Shown here: piece by piece, positions 1 through 7,047 of the stretch
How positions within the stretch are numbered: position 1 is the stretch's first letter
How the letters are laid out: every line of letters starts with the position of its first letter
DNA from: Acidobacteriota bacterium
Lineage (GTDB): Bacteria > Acidobacteriota > Polarisedimenticolia > J045
Length of the DNA stretch: 9,721 nt
Direction: 5' to 3'
Assembly: GCA_027001345.1 (NCBI GenBank)
Contig: JALTMS010000656.1
Location: forward strand, 1-9,721
The notes under the pieces: generated by a model
Databases searched by the model: none
Seen by the model: the letters and a program-made list of their open reading frames with translations, nothing else
What the model was told of the DNA's origin: nothing
Program-made: the position numbers and the translations under genes

Positions 1-1
1 G

Positions 2-1363
2 GCGGTGATGAACGTGCTCAACACCACCATCGCCTACGCCGCGGCCCTGACCCTGCTGATCAGCATCGACCCGGGGCTGACCGTGGTGGCGCTGCTCCCC
101 TTCCCCCTGGTGCTGATCGTCGCCCAACGTCTTTCGCGCCGCATCTACCAGCGCTCCCGGGCGGTGCAGGAGCAGCTCGCCGCTCTCTCCGAGCAGGCCC
201 GGGAGAACTTCGCCGGCATCGCCCAGGTCAAGACCTACGCCCAGGAGGAGCGCGAGATCGCCGCCTTCGAGGCCGCCTCGGCTGAGTACCGCCTGCGCTG
301 CCTTTCCGTCGCCTCCCTGCGCGGCGCGATGATCTCCTCGGTCGGCGCCGTCGCGGGCATCGGTACGCTGATCGTCCTGGCCCAGGGAGGCGCCCACGTG
401 ATCGAGGGACGGCTGACCCTCGGCGAATTCGTCGCCTTCAACTCCTACCTCGGTATGCTGGCCTGGCCGACCATCGCCCTGGGCTGGATCATCAACGTCT
501 TCCAGCGCGGCGCGGCGGCCACCGAACGCCTGCTCGAGGTCTTTCGGGCGCAGCCGACGATCGCTCTCCCACCTCGCCTCGCGGCCGGCATCGCCGCGCC
601 GCTGCCCCTGAGGGGCGAGATTCGGATCGTCGGACTCGATTTTCGCTACGGCGATCGCGAGGGGCATCACCCCCTGCGCATCGACACCCTGCAGATCGAG
701 GCGGGCAGCAGGCTGGCCATCGTCGGCCCGGTGGGCGCCGGCAAGAGCACGTTGGCCAACCTGCTCTGCCGGGTCTATCCCGTCCCGGCGGGCCGGATCT
801 TCCTCGACGGAGAAGACCTGGCCGAGATCGATCCGCGCCGACTGCGTGCGTCGATCGGCTACGTGCCCCAGGACGGCTTTCTCTTTTCCCGCTCCCTGCG
901 CGACAACCTGCTGTTCGGACGACCGGAAGCGAGCGACGAAGAGCTGGCGGCCGCTATCCGACTGGCCCGGCTCGAGCCCGACATCGCGATGCTCGACGAC
1001 GGCCTCGAAACGCTGATCGGCGAGCGCGGCGTGACCCTCTCCGGCGGTCAGCGCCAGCGCGTGACCCTGGCCCGAGCCTTGCTCTGCCGGCCGCGCCTGT
1101 TGATCCTCGACGACTCCCTGTCGGCCGTCGATGCGGACACCGAAGCGCGCATCTTGACCGGCCTCGCCACGGCGATGGAGGGGCGCACGACGCTTTTCAT
1201 CACCCACCGCCTGGCGGCGGCCGCCGGCATGGACCGCATCCTGGTCATCGACCGGGGCCGCATCGTCGAAGATGGCAGCCACCAGACGCTGCTGGCCGCC
1301 GGCGGCCTCTACACCCGGCTCCTGCAGCACGCGCGCCTGAGCCGGCGTCTGGAGCGCCCATGA
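2..1363 (+). CDS. ABC exporter half-transporter, degenerate-site subunit (MdlA-like), 5'-truncated by window edge
   Basis: This is the C-terminal three quarters of a type IV ABC exporter subunit with fused membrane and ATPase domains. The reading frame is open to the window edge. About 452 residues are visible against roughly 580-600 for the family, so the first membrane helices are missing and the GTG/ATG at positions 5-10 is almost certainly internal. Numbering from position 5, hydrophobic segments lie near residues 9-40, 107-127 and 143-165. The nucleotide-binding domain follows: A-loop Tyr215, Walker A GPVGAGKST (241-249), Q-loop Gln289, signature LSGGQ (345-349), Walker B LLILDD (365-370), D-loop SAVD and switch His401. 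The catalytic Walker B glutamate is replaced by Asp370 (LDDSLSAVD), as in MdlA-type subunits of heterodimeric exporters. Its stop overlaps the next gene's start (ATGA), so the two are probably translationally coupled and form one complex. The substrate (drug, lipid or peptide) cannot be told. Confidence 0.93.
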   Translation, partial: AVMNVLNTTIAYAAALTLLISIDPGLTVVALLPFPLVLIVAQRLSRRIYQRSRAVQEQLAALSEQARENFAGIAQVKTYAQEEREIAAFEAASAEYRLRCLSVASLRGAMISSVGAVAGIGTLIVLAQGGAHVIEGRLTLGEFVAFNSYLGMLAWPTIALGWIINVFQRGAAATERLLEVFRAQPTIALPPRLAAGIAAPLPLRGEIRIVGLDFRYGDREGHHPLRIDTLQIEAGSRLAIVGPVGAGKSTLANLLCRVYPVPAGRIFLDGEDLAEIDPRRLRASIGYVPQDGFLFSRSLRDNLLFGRPEASDEELAAAIRLARLEPDIAMLDDGLETLIGERGVTLSGGQRQRVTLARALLCRPRLLILDDSLSAVDADTEARILTGLATAMEGRTTLFITHRLAAAAGMDRILVIDRGRIVEDGSHQTLLAAGGLYTRLLQHARLSRRLERP

Positions 1364-3150
1364 GCCGGCTGGGCAAGGCCGCGGGCGCGGCGATGGCCGA
1401 AGAGCAGGTCGGCAGGGTCTACGACGCCCGGCTGTTTCGCCGGCTGTGGCCCCTGGTCAGACCGCGACGAGCGCTGGTCTTCTTCGGCCTGCTGCTGGTG
1501 CTCGCGGGCAGTGCCGCCCAGCTCGCCCAGCCCTACCTGATCAAGCTCGCGGTGGACCGGGCGGTGATTCCCGGCCGGCGCGACCTGCTCGTGCTCTACG
1601 CTCTGGCCTTCGGCGCCTTCCTGCTCGCCGAGTTCCTCCTGCGCTACGGCCAGATCTTCAGCCTGGAGAAACTCGGCCAAGAGGTGGTCTACGACCTGCG
1701 CACCCAGCTCTTCGCCCATCTGCAGGAGCTGTCGTCGTCGTTCTTCGACCGCAATCCGGTCGGGCGCCTGGTAGCCCGGGTGACCACCGACGTGGAGGCG
1801 ATTCAGGAAGCCTTCTCGTCGGGACTGGTGCTGATTCTCGCCGACCTCTTCCGCCTGGCGGCGATCGTGGTGATCCTGGTCCTGATGGACCCCTGGCTGG
1901 CCGCGGTGACCTTCGCCATCGTCCCTCCGATGCTCGTCGTCTCGTGGTTCTTCCGGCAGCGAGTCCGCGCCAGCTACCGCCGCGCTCGGGCGTTGATCGG
2001 CGAACTCAACGGCATGATCCAGGAGATGATCTCCGGCATGCGCCTGGTGCAGCTCTTCGGCCGCGAAAGCCACACCGCCCGGGAGTTCGAGGACCTCAAC
2101 CAGCGCCACCGGGACGCCGAGCTGCGAGCGGTGACGTACGAGTCGGCCTTTTCCGCCGTCGCCGAGTTGCTCGGCTCGCTGACCCTGGCCGCGATTCTCT
2201 GGGCCGGTGGTCTACGTCTGATCGGCGATCACGTCACCTTCGGCACGCTGGTCGCCTTCATCGAGTATTCCCGGCGCTTCTTTCGCCCCTTGCAGGAGCT
2301 GACCCAGCGCTACACGGTGATGCAATCGGCGATGGCCGCCGCCGAGCGGGTGTTCCAGTTGCTCGACACGCGGCCCGCCATCGTCACCCCGGCCGCACCG
2401 GTGGTGCTCGACGCTCCCCGCGGCGCGATTCGCTTCGAAGCGGTGGACTTCGCCTACGACCCCGCGGCGCCGGTGCTGCGGGGCCTGGACTTCAGCATCG
2501 AACCGGGGCAGACGGTGGCGGTGGTGGGGGCCACCGGCTCGGGCAAGTCGACGTTGATCCGCCTGCTCTCCCGACTCTATGACGTCGACCGCGGCCGCAT
2601 CCTGATCGATGATGTCGACATCCGCCGTCTCGATCTGCATGCGCTGCGGCGCCTGGTGGGCGTCGTGCCGCAGGATCCCTTCCTCTTCGCCGGCAGTATC
2701 GCGGGCAACATCTCTCTGTCGGATCCGACGATCACCCCCCAGCGCATCCGCCGGGCGGCCGAGGCGGTGCAGGCCGATCGCTTCATCCGCCGTCTTCCCC
2801 ACGGCTACGACGAGTCGGTGCGCGAACGGGGCGGCAACTTCTCCGTAGGCGAGCGGCAGTTGATCTGCTTTGCCCGGGTGCTGGCCTTCGACCCGGCGAT
2901 CGTGGTACTCGACGAGGCCACCGCTTCGGTGGACTCGAGCACCGAAGCGCTGATCCGCACCGCCCTCGACCGACTGCTCGCCGGCCGCACCTCGATCATC
3001 ATCGCCCATCGCCTGACCACCACCACCGGCGCCGATCGGATACTGGTGCTGCACAAGGGTCGCCTGGTGGAATCCGGCACCCACGACGAGCTGATGGCCC
3101 GCGAAGAGGGCATCTACCGCACGCTCTACTCGCTGCAGGCTGCGGGCTGA
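1360..3150 (+). CDS. ABC exporter half-transporter, catalytic-site subunit (MdlB-like)
   Basis: A full-length 596-residue ABC exporter subunit, the usual size for fused TMD-NBD half-transporters. Six membrane helices can be placed near residues 38-60, 76-96, 154-176, 179-199, 265-284 and 291-312. The ATPase domain has Walker A GATGSGKST (390-398), Q-loop Gln438, Walker B VVLDE with catalytic Glu519, D-loop ASVD and switch His550. The signature motif is non-canonical: FSVGERQ (494-500) replaces LSGGQRQ. This SVG form is typical of MdlB-type subunits and complements the Walker B defect of the upstream partner. The ATG at 1360 is chosen because it overlaps the upstream stop and is preceded by GGAG with a 5-base spacer. 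An internal ATG at codon 12 is a weaker alternative. The product should be an inner-membrane heterodimer with the preceding gene, exporting an unknown hydrophobic or amphipathic substrate. The family is sure; the substrate is unknown. Confidence 0.95.
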   Translation: MSRLGKAAGAAMAEEQVGRVYDARLFRRLWPLVRPRRALVFFGLLLVLAGSAAQLAQPYLIKLAVDRAVIPGRRDLLVLYALAFGAFLLAEFLLRYGQIFSLEKLGQEVVYDLRTQLFAHLQELSSSFFDRNPVGRLVARVTTDVEAIQEAFSSGLVLILADLFRLAAIVVILVLMDPWLAAVTFAIVPPMLVVSWFFRQRVRASYRRARALIGELNGMIQEMISGMRLVQLFGRESHTAREFEDLNQRHRDAELRAVTYESAFSAVAELLGSLTLAAILWAGGLRLIGDHVTFGTLVAFIEYSRRFFRPLQELTQRYTVMQSAMAAAERVFQLLDTRPAIVTPAAPVVLDAPRGAIRFEAVDFAYDPAAPVLRGLDFSIEPGQTVAVVGATGSGKSTLIRLLSRLYDVDRGRILIDDVDIRRLDLHALRRLVGVVPQDPFLFAGSIAGNISLSDPTITPQRIRRAAEAVQADRFIRRLPHGYDESVRERGGNFSVGERQLICFARVLAFDPAIVVLDEATASVDSSTEALIRTALDRLLAGRTSIIIAHRLTTTTGADRILVLHKGRLVESGTHDELMAREEGIYRTLYSLQAAG

Positions 3151-3159
3151 GAATCGCCG

Positions 3160-3165
3160 TATATT
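3160..3165 (+). promoter_or_regulatory. Possible -10 element (TATATT) for the secreted-protein gene
   Basis: TATATT is an isolated A/T-rich hexamer in very GC-rich DNA, ten bases after the ABC exporter stop codon and 55 bases before the next start. It would give a leader of about 45-50 bases. No good -35 hexamer is visible 16-18 bases upstream, so this is a weak call based on composition and position. Confidence 0.25.
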
Positions 3166-3178
3166 GCGGGCACCCCCC

Positions 3179-3196
3179 ATGGTCCTCGCGGGCCAT
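3179..3196 (+). other. Small hairpin in the leader between ABC exporter and secreted-protein gene
   Basis: ATGGTCC and GGGCCAT can pair over seven base pairs (one G-U) around a TCGC tetraloop. No T-run follows, so it is not a convincing intrinsic terminator. It could be a leader structure or a factor-dependent stop for the exporter operon, or simply a product of high GC. It begins 28 bases after the exporter stop. Confidence 0.25.
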
Positions 3197-3219
3197 CGAT
3201 CATCTTCGCTGGAGGCTCC

Positions 3220-5730
3220 ATGTCCTGCTTGCCCCGTGGTTCGCTGCTGCTGTGCGTCTGTTTGCTGCTCGTTTTCCTCCTCGCGACCGCCGGGGCGGCC
3301 GCCGAGGGTGAGAGTGGGGCCAGACCGGCCCAGCCGGGACACGAAGAAAGACCCGTCCCGCCGCCGGACGTGCCTCCACCGTCGCGAGAGCAACGTCAGA
3401 CCAGCGCCGCGGCGGAGGTGACCCGGGGCAACTTCACCAGCGTGCAGGTCAACGTCGATGGGGCGGGCAACAACATCGTGGGCGATGCGGCCAACGAACC
3501 GTCGATGGCCATCGACCCCACCGATCCGCGCAACATCGTGGTGGGCTGGCGCCAGTTCGACGCCGTGACCTCGGACTTCCGCCAGGCGGGCTACGCCTAC
3601 AGCCACGACGGTGGCGCGAGCTGGACCTTTCCCGGCGTCCTCGAGCCGGGTCAGTTTCGCTCGGATCCCGTGCTCGAGGCCGACAGCACGGGAGTGTTCT
3701 ACTACTACTCCCTGTCGAGCACGACCACCGCAGAGATGTTCATTTCCAGGGACAAGGGAGTGACCTGGGACGGGCCGATCTCGGCCCAGGGCGGCGACAA
3801 GAACTGGCTGGCCGTCGATGCCACCGGCCGGCCTTCCGACGGCTTCGTCTACCCGACATGGAATTCCCAGTTCACCTGCTGCGAGCCGGGCACCGATTAC
3901 AGTCGTTCGATCGACGGCGGACAGAACTACCAGGGGCCGTTCGCCACACCGCTCAAGCCGAAATGGGGCACCATCGCCGTGGGGCCCGACGGTGAGGTGT
4001 ACTACTGCGGCTCGAATCTCAGCCAGTCGGGACACGTGCTGCTCCGCTCCGAGAGTCTGGCCGACGCCGCGCAGACGCCGGATTTCGAGCTGGCCGTCTC
4101 GGTCGATCTCGGCGGCACCACGATCAGCGGCGGCGCCCCCAATCCGGGAGGACTGCTCGGCCAGGTGTGGGTCGCGGTGGACCGCTCCGACGGCGCGAGC
4201 CGGGGCCACGTCTATCTGCTCGGCTCGGTGGATCCACCGGGCTCGGATCCACTGGACGTGCACCTGGTGCGCAGCACGGACGGCGGGCAGACCTGGAGCG
4301 CTCCGATCACCGTCAGCGACGATCCCACCGGCTCGTCGTGGCAGTGGTTCGGCACTCTTTCGGTGGCCCCCAACGGTCGACTGGACGTGGTGTGGAACGA
4401 TACGCGCAGCGACTCCTCCGGGCGACTCTCCGAGCTGTACTACGCCTGGTCCACCGACGGAGGGGTGAGCTGGTCGGCCGGCCTGCCGGTCACGCCGGCC
4501 TTCGACTCGACGGTGGGCCAGCCCCAGCAGAACAAGATCGGCGACTACTACCAGATGCGTTCGGACGAGGACGGCGCGGCAGTGATTTACTCGGCGACCT
4601 TCAACGGCGAGCAGGATCTCTACTTCTTGCGCGTCGGCGATTGCAACGCCAACGGGGCCCATGATTCTCTCGACGTGCTCGCCGGAGGCGGTAGCGACGA
4701 CTGTAACGCCAACGGCATTCCCGACGAGTGCGAGGAAGACTGCAACGCCAACGGCATTGCAGACGGCTGTGATCTCGACGCCGGTACGAGCGGTGACTGC
4801 AACGCCAACCGAATCCCCGACGAATGCGACATCGCCTCGGGGCGCGCCGAGGACTGCGACAGCGATGCGCTGCCCGACGAATGCGCCGTCCGCCTCGACA
4901 ACGAGAGCGACGAGGGCTGGACCGTGGGAGCGCCGGACGACACCGCCACCACCGGCATCTGGGAGCGCGTCGATCCGGTGGGCACCGACGCCCAACCGGA
5001 AGACGATCACACCGTGGCGGGCACCCTTTGCTACGTCACCGGTCAGGGCAGCGTCGGAGGTGGCCTGGGAGACAACGACGTGGACGGCGGCAAGACCACC
5101 CTGGTCTCGGCGCCCCTCGACCTGAGCGGCATGGGCGATCCGACGGTGGGCTACTGGCGCTGGTACTCCAACGACAAGGGAGCTTCTCCGGGAGAAGACG
5201 TTTTCCTGGTCGATGTCTCCGCCGACGGGGGCGTGACGTGGATCGAGGTCGAGCGTGTCGGACCCACCGGGCCCGACACGGTGGGGGGCTGGATCTACCA
5301 CAGTTTCCGGGTCAGCGATTTCGTCACCCCCGGACCCGACCTGCGATTGCGCTTCGTCGCCGCAGACGACGGCGCGGGCTCGATCGTCGAAGCTGCCGTG
5401 GACGACGTGACGGTGGTCGATTGCGCGGCCTGCTCGGCCAGCATCCCGGACGAGGCCCGGGCCCTGCGCATGACCATGGTCGATGCCACCACCGCCGAAC
5501 TGAGCTGGGCTCTGTTGCCGGGGGCCGAAACCTACAACGTCTACCGTGGCCAGGCCCGCGACGCCGGCGATCTGGGCTGTTTTCGTTCCGGCCTGAGCAC
5601 TCCCTCGACCCGGGACGACGGTCAGTTACCGCCTGTGGGCGGCTCCTTCTTCCACGTGGTCACCGGCCGCAACTGCGCGGGGGAATCACCCCTCGGTCAG
5701 GGACGCATTCCGATCGATCCCTGCCCCTGA
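3220..5730 (+). CDS. Secreted modular protein: sialidase/BNR-type beta-propeller, calcium-loop repeats, jelly-roll and FnIII-like domains
   Basis: An 836-residue exported protein of unknown function. Residues 1-28 form a Sec signal peptide with a long Leu-rich core and an Ala-rich cleavage region; there is no lipobox. A proline-rich linker follows. A sialidase-like propeller (about 60-470) carries five Asp-box motifs of SxDxGxxW type at residues 128, 176, 230, 352 and 411. Residues 474-555 hold five Asp/Cys-rich calcium-loop repeats. Residues 557-737 resemble MAM or immune-inhibitor-A-type jelly-rolls and include a sixth Asp-box-like motif at 667. The tail (about 742-836) is fibronectin III-like with YNVYRG at 772 and several cysteines. 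The fold is clear, but the catalytic arginine triad and Tyr/Glu of true sialidases cannot be confirmed, so enzymatic sialidase activity should not be assumed; adhesion or glycan binding is equally plausible. GGAGG sits 4 bases before the ATG. It is a separate unit, convergent with the aldolase gene. Confidence 0.88.
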   Translation: MSCLPRGSLLLCVCLLLVFLLATAGAAAEGESGARPAQPGHEERPVPPPDVPPPSREQRQTSAAAEVTRGNFTSVQVNVDGAGNNIVGDAANEPSMAIDPTDPRNIVVGWRQFDAVTSDFRQAGYAYSHDGGASWTFPGVLEPGQFRSDPVLEADSTGVFYYYSLSSTTTAEMFISRDKGVTWDGPISAQGGDKNWLAVDATGRPSDGFVYPTWNSQFTCCEPGTDYSRSIDGGQNYQGPFATPLKPKWGTIAVGPDGEVYYCGSNLSQSGHVLLRSESLADAAQTPDFELAVSVDLGGTTISGGAPNPGGLLGQVWVAVDRSDGASRGHVYLLGSVDPPGSDPLDVHLVRSTDGGQTWSAPITVSDDPTGSSWQWFGTLSVAPNGRLDVVWNDTRSDSSGRLSELYYAWSTDGGVSWSAGLPVTPAFDSTVGQPQQNKIGDYYQMRSDEDGAAVIYSATFNGEQDLYFLRVGDCNANGAHDSLDVLAGGGSDDCNANGIPDECEEDCNANGIADGCDLDAGTSGDCNANRIPDECDIASGRAEDCDSDALPDECAVRLDNESDEGWTVGAPDDTATTGIWERVDPVGTDAQPEDDHTVAGTLCYVTGQGSVGGGLGDNDVDGGKTTLVSAPLDLSGMGDPTVGYWRWYSNDKGASPGEDVFLVDVSADGGVTWIEVERVGPTGPDTVGGWIYHSFRVSDFVTPGPDLRLRFVAADDGAGSIVEAAVDDVTVVDCAACSASIPDEARALRMTMVDATTAELSWALLPGAETYNVYRGQARDAGDLGCFRSGLSTPSTRDDGQLPPVGGSFFHVVTGRNCAGESPLGQGRIPIDPCP
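4639..4884 (+). repeat. Five tandem DCNANGxPDxC calcium-loop repeats inside the secreted protein
   Basis: Repeat units begin at 4639, 4699, 4738, 4795 and 4852 (residues 474, 494, 507, 526 and 545). Each encodes D-C-x-x-x-x followed by a loop ending P/A-D-E/G-C in most copies. The DxNxNGxxD spacing is that of EF-hand, dockerin and thrombospondin type 3 calcium loops. Paired cysteines could form disulfides in the exported protein. The second to fourth copies also share most bases at DNA level (GACTGYAACGCCAAC). The first copy lacks the distal cysteine, and the fifth has diverged (DCDSDALPDEC). The block links the propeller to the jelly-roll domain and probably acts as a calcium-stiffened spacer. 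Confidence 0.8.
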
Positions 5731-5734
5731 GCGT

Positions 5735-5750
5735 CTGAGCCGGCGCTCAG
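5735..5750. terminator. Perfect hairpin between convergent genes, possible bidirectional terminator
   Basis: CTGAGC and GCTCAG form a perfect six-base-pair inverted repeat around a CGGC loop. It lies five bases after the stop of the secreted-protein gene and overlaps the stop codon of the opposing aldolase gene. The position between convergent genes suggests transcription termination for both. No T-run follows on either strand, so it would be a weak or factor-assisted terminator. Confidence 0.4.
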
Positions 5751-6799
5751 CCGCCCCCGCCCAGCACCTCGCTGATCACCCCCAGGGCCCGGTGAATCGC
5801 TGCGTCGTCCACGTCGAGGTGGGTGACCAGGCGCAGGCGGCGGCGGCTCAGGGCGTGGAAGAGCACGCCCCGCTCGGCGCAGCGGCGCGCCAGGTCCGCG
5901 GCATCCGCCCCGTGCAGGTCGGCCATCACGATATTGGTCTGCACCGCGTCCGCGTCGATGCTGATGCCGGGCAGCCGACGGAGTTCATCGGCCAGGCGGC
6001 GAGCGCGTCGATGGTCGTCGGCCAGGCGCTCGACATGGTGCTCGAGGGCGTAGATTCCCGCCGCCGCGAGAATGCCGATCTGGCGCATGCCCCCACCGAG
6101 CATCTTGCGCAGGCGGTGGGCTCGGGTGCGGAACTCGCGGGTGCCCACGAGCACCGATCCAGCCGGCGCACCGAGACCCTTCGACAGGCAGAACGACAGG
6201 GAATCCACCTCCCGCACCACGTCCCGCAACGCCTCGCCGCCCGCCACTACGGCATTGAAGACCCGGGCTCCATCCATGTGCAGCGGCAGCCCGGCCTCGT
6301 GAGCCACCTCGGCGATGGCCTTGATCTCCGCTGTGGGGAAGATCGTCCCTCCGCCCATGTTGTGAGTGTTCTCGACCCAGATCAGCGACGTACCCGGAGT
6401 GTGGAAGGTGGGCGCCTTGATCCGCTTCCGCACCTGGCCGGCGGTGAAACGACCGTCGCCGGGGATGATGCTGTACTGCACGCCGGCGATCGCGGCACCG
6501 GCGCCAACCTCGTGGAGCACCGCGTGGCTCGCCTCGCCGAGCACCACCTCGCTGCCGCGGTCGGCATGCACCATCTGGGCGATCAGGTTGGCCATCGACC
6601 CCGACGGCACGAAGAGTCCGGCCTCCTTGCCCGTCAGTCCGGCCGCCAGGCGCTCGAGTTCGATGACGGTGGGATCCTCGTCGTAGACGTCGTCGCCCAC
6701 CTCGGCCCGTGCCATCGCCTGCCGCATCGCCTCGGTGGGCCGGGTCACCGTGTCCGAGCGGAGATCCACGACCATCGCCTCTTTCATCGCCTCGGGCAC
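5747..6799 (-). CDS. ltaE: Low-specificity L-threonine aldolase (PLP-dependent)
   Basis: Cleaves L-threonine or L-allo-threonine to glycine and acetaldehyde with pyridoxal phosphate, in the cytoplasm; it belongs to the beta-eliminating lyase family, fold type I. Numbering from the chosen start: DLRSDTVTRP opens the domain near residue 12, phosphate-binding SGS is at 66-68, PLP-stacking His92 is in GEASH, ENTHN has His146, and HMDGAR gives Asp176 and Arg179. The Schiff-base lysine is Lys207 in LSKGLGAPAGS. GGGMRQ and RLVTHLDV (Arg323, carboxylate binding) follow. All match E. coli LtaE landmarks. The chosen GTG start gives 350 residues, close to the family norm, and has GAGGAGGAG six bases upstream (6806-6814). 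An ATG at 6898 would add 33 low-complexity residues; ATGs at 6787 and 6775 have poorer ribosome sites. It is a monocistronic unit, divergent from the kinase gene. Confidence 0.93.
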   Translation of the reverse strand: MPEAMKEAMVVDLRSDTVTRPTEAMRQAMARAEVGDDVYDEDPTVIELERLAAGLTGKEAGLFVPSGSMANLIAQMVHADRGSEVVLGEASHAVLHEVGAGAAIAGVQYSIIPGDGRFTAGQVRKRIKAPTFHTPGTSLIWVENTHNMGGGTIFPTAEIKAIAEVAHEAGLPLHMDGARVFNAVVAGGEALRDVVREVDSLSFCLSKGLGAPAGSVLVGTREFRTRAHRLRKMLGGGMRQIGILAAAGIYALEHHVERLADDHRRARRLADELRRLPGISIDADAVQTNIVMADLHGADAADLARRCAERGVLFHALSRRRLRLVTHLDVDDAAIHRALGVISEVLGGGG

Positions 6800-6805
6800 C
6801 TTCGT

Positions 6806-6814
6806 CTCCTCCTC
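6806..6814 (-). promoter_or_regulatory. Strong Shine-Dalgarno sequence (GAGGAGGAG) deciding the aldolase GTG start
   Basis: On the minus strand GAGGAGGAG is followed by a six-base spacer (ACGAAG) and then GTG at 6799-6797. This is the best ribosome site in the region. It favours the GTG over the upstream ATG at 6898 and over the two ATGs a few codons downstream. Confidence 0.7.
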
Positions 6815-7035
6815 GCCTGGTCCGCTCGCTGCAGATTCTACTCCCGGCCCTCGGGCCGTCGCCCCCGAAGACTTTCGCCGCACTGCCGCACTGAACATGG
6901 ACGCCGCCGCCGCCGAAAAGGAGTTGCCTTTCCCCCCCTGCGGATTCAGCTTTCCCTCGGAGGCCGCCTGGGACCGCCATCACGCTCACCTCGGCCGCCT
7001 GGCCACCTCCCGAGTGGTAGACCGAGGGGGCATAT

Positions 7036-7041
7036 GGGGAG
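7036..7041 (+). promoter_or_regulatory. Shine-Dalgarno sequence (GGGGAG) for the kinase GTG start
   Basis: GGGGAG precedes GTG at 7048 with a six-base spacer (TGCGCA), which supports the GTG start over the ATG four codons later. Confidence 0.55.
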
Positions 7042-7047
7042 TGCGCA

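Larger units (their letters stand above)
6800..7047. other. Divergent intergenic region between aldolase and histidine kinase genes
   Basis: This 248-base spacer must carry promoters for two divergent genes. On the minus strand TAGAAT (6835-6840) is a possible -10 for the aldolase, with about 30 bases of leader. Just upstream of it is a palindrome CGGCCC-TC-GGGCCG (6845-6858), placed like an operator, though no good -35 is visible. An A/T-richer inverted repeat AAAGG-AGTTG-CCTTT lies at 6917-6931. GGCCGCCTGG occurs twice in the same orientation at 6962-6971 and 6993-7002, 31 bases apart. No clear -10 for the kinase was found. No RNA gene or credible coding sequence is seen. Confidence 0.5.

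Noticed and set aside
5..10. GTG-ATG at the left edge as the start of the first ABC gene
   Set aside because: The frame is open upstream and the product would lack the first membrane helices of the family; the gene continues beyond the window.
3220..4640. True neuraminidase (sialidase) enzyme call
   Set aside because: Only the propeller fold and Asp boxes are visible; these occur in many non-sialidase propellers, and the catalytic residues could not be assigned with confidence.
4639..4884. CRISPR or non-coding tandem repeat array
   Set aside because: Units are in frame, unequally spaced, and encode a known type of calcium-loop protein repeat.
2212..5301. 1029-codon open frame on the minus strand opposite the ABC exporter and secreted-protein genes
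   Set aside because: It lies antisense to two clearly recognisable genes, crosses their boundary, and has no recognisable domain and a composition rich in Gly, Ala, Arg, Val and His. Long antisense frames are expected in high-GC DNA where stop codons are rare.
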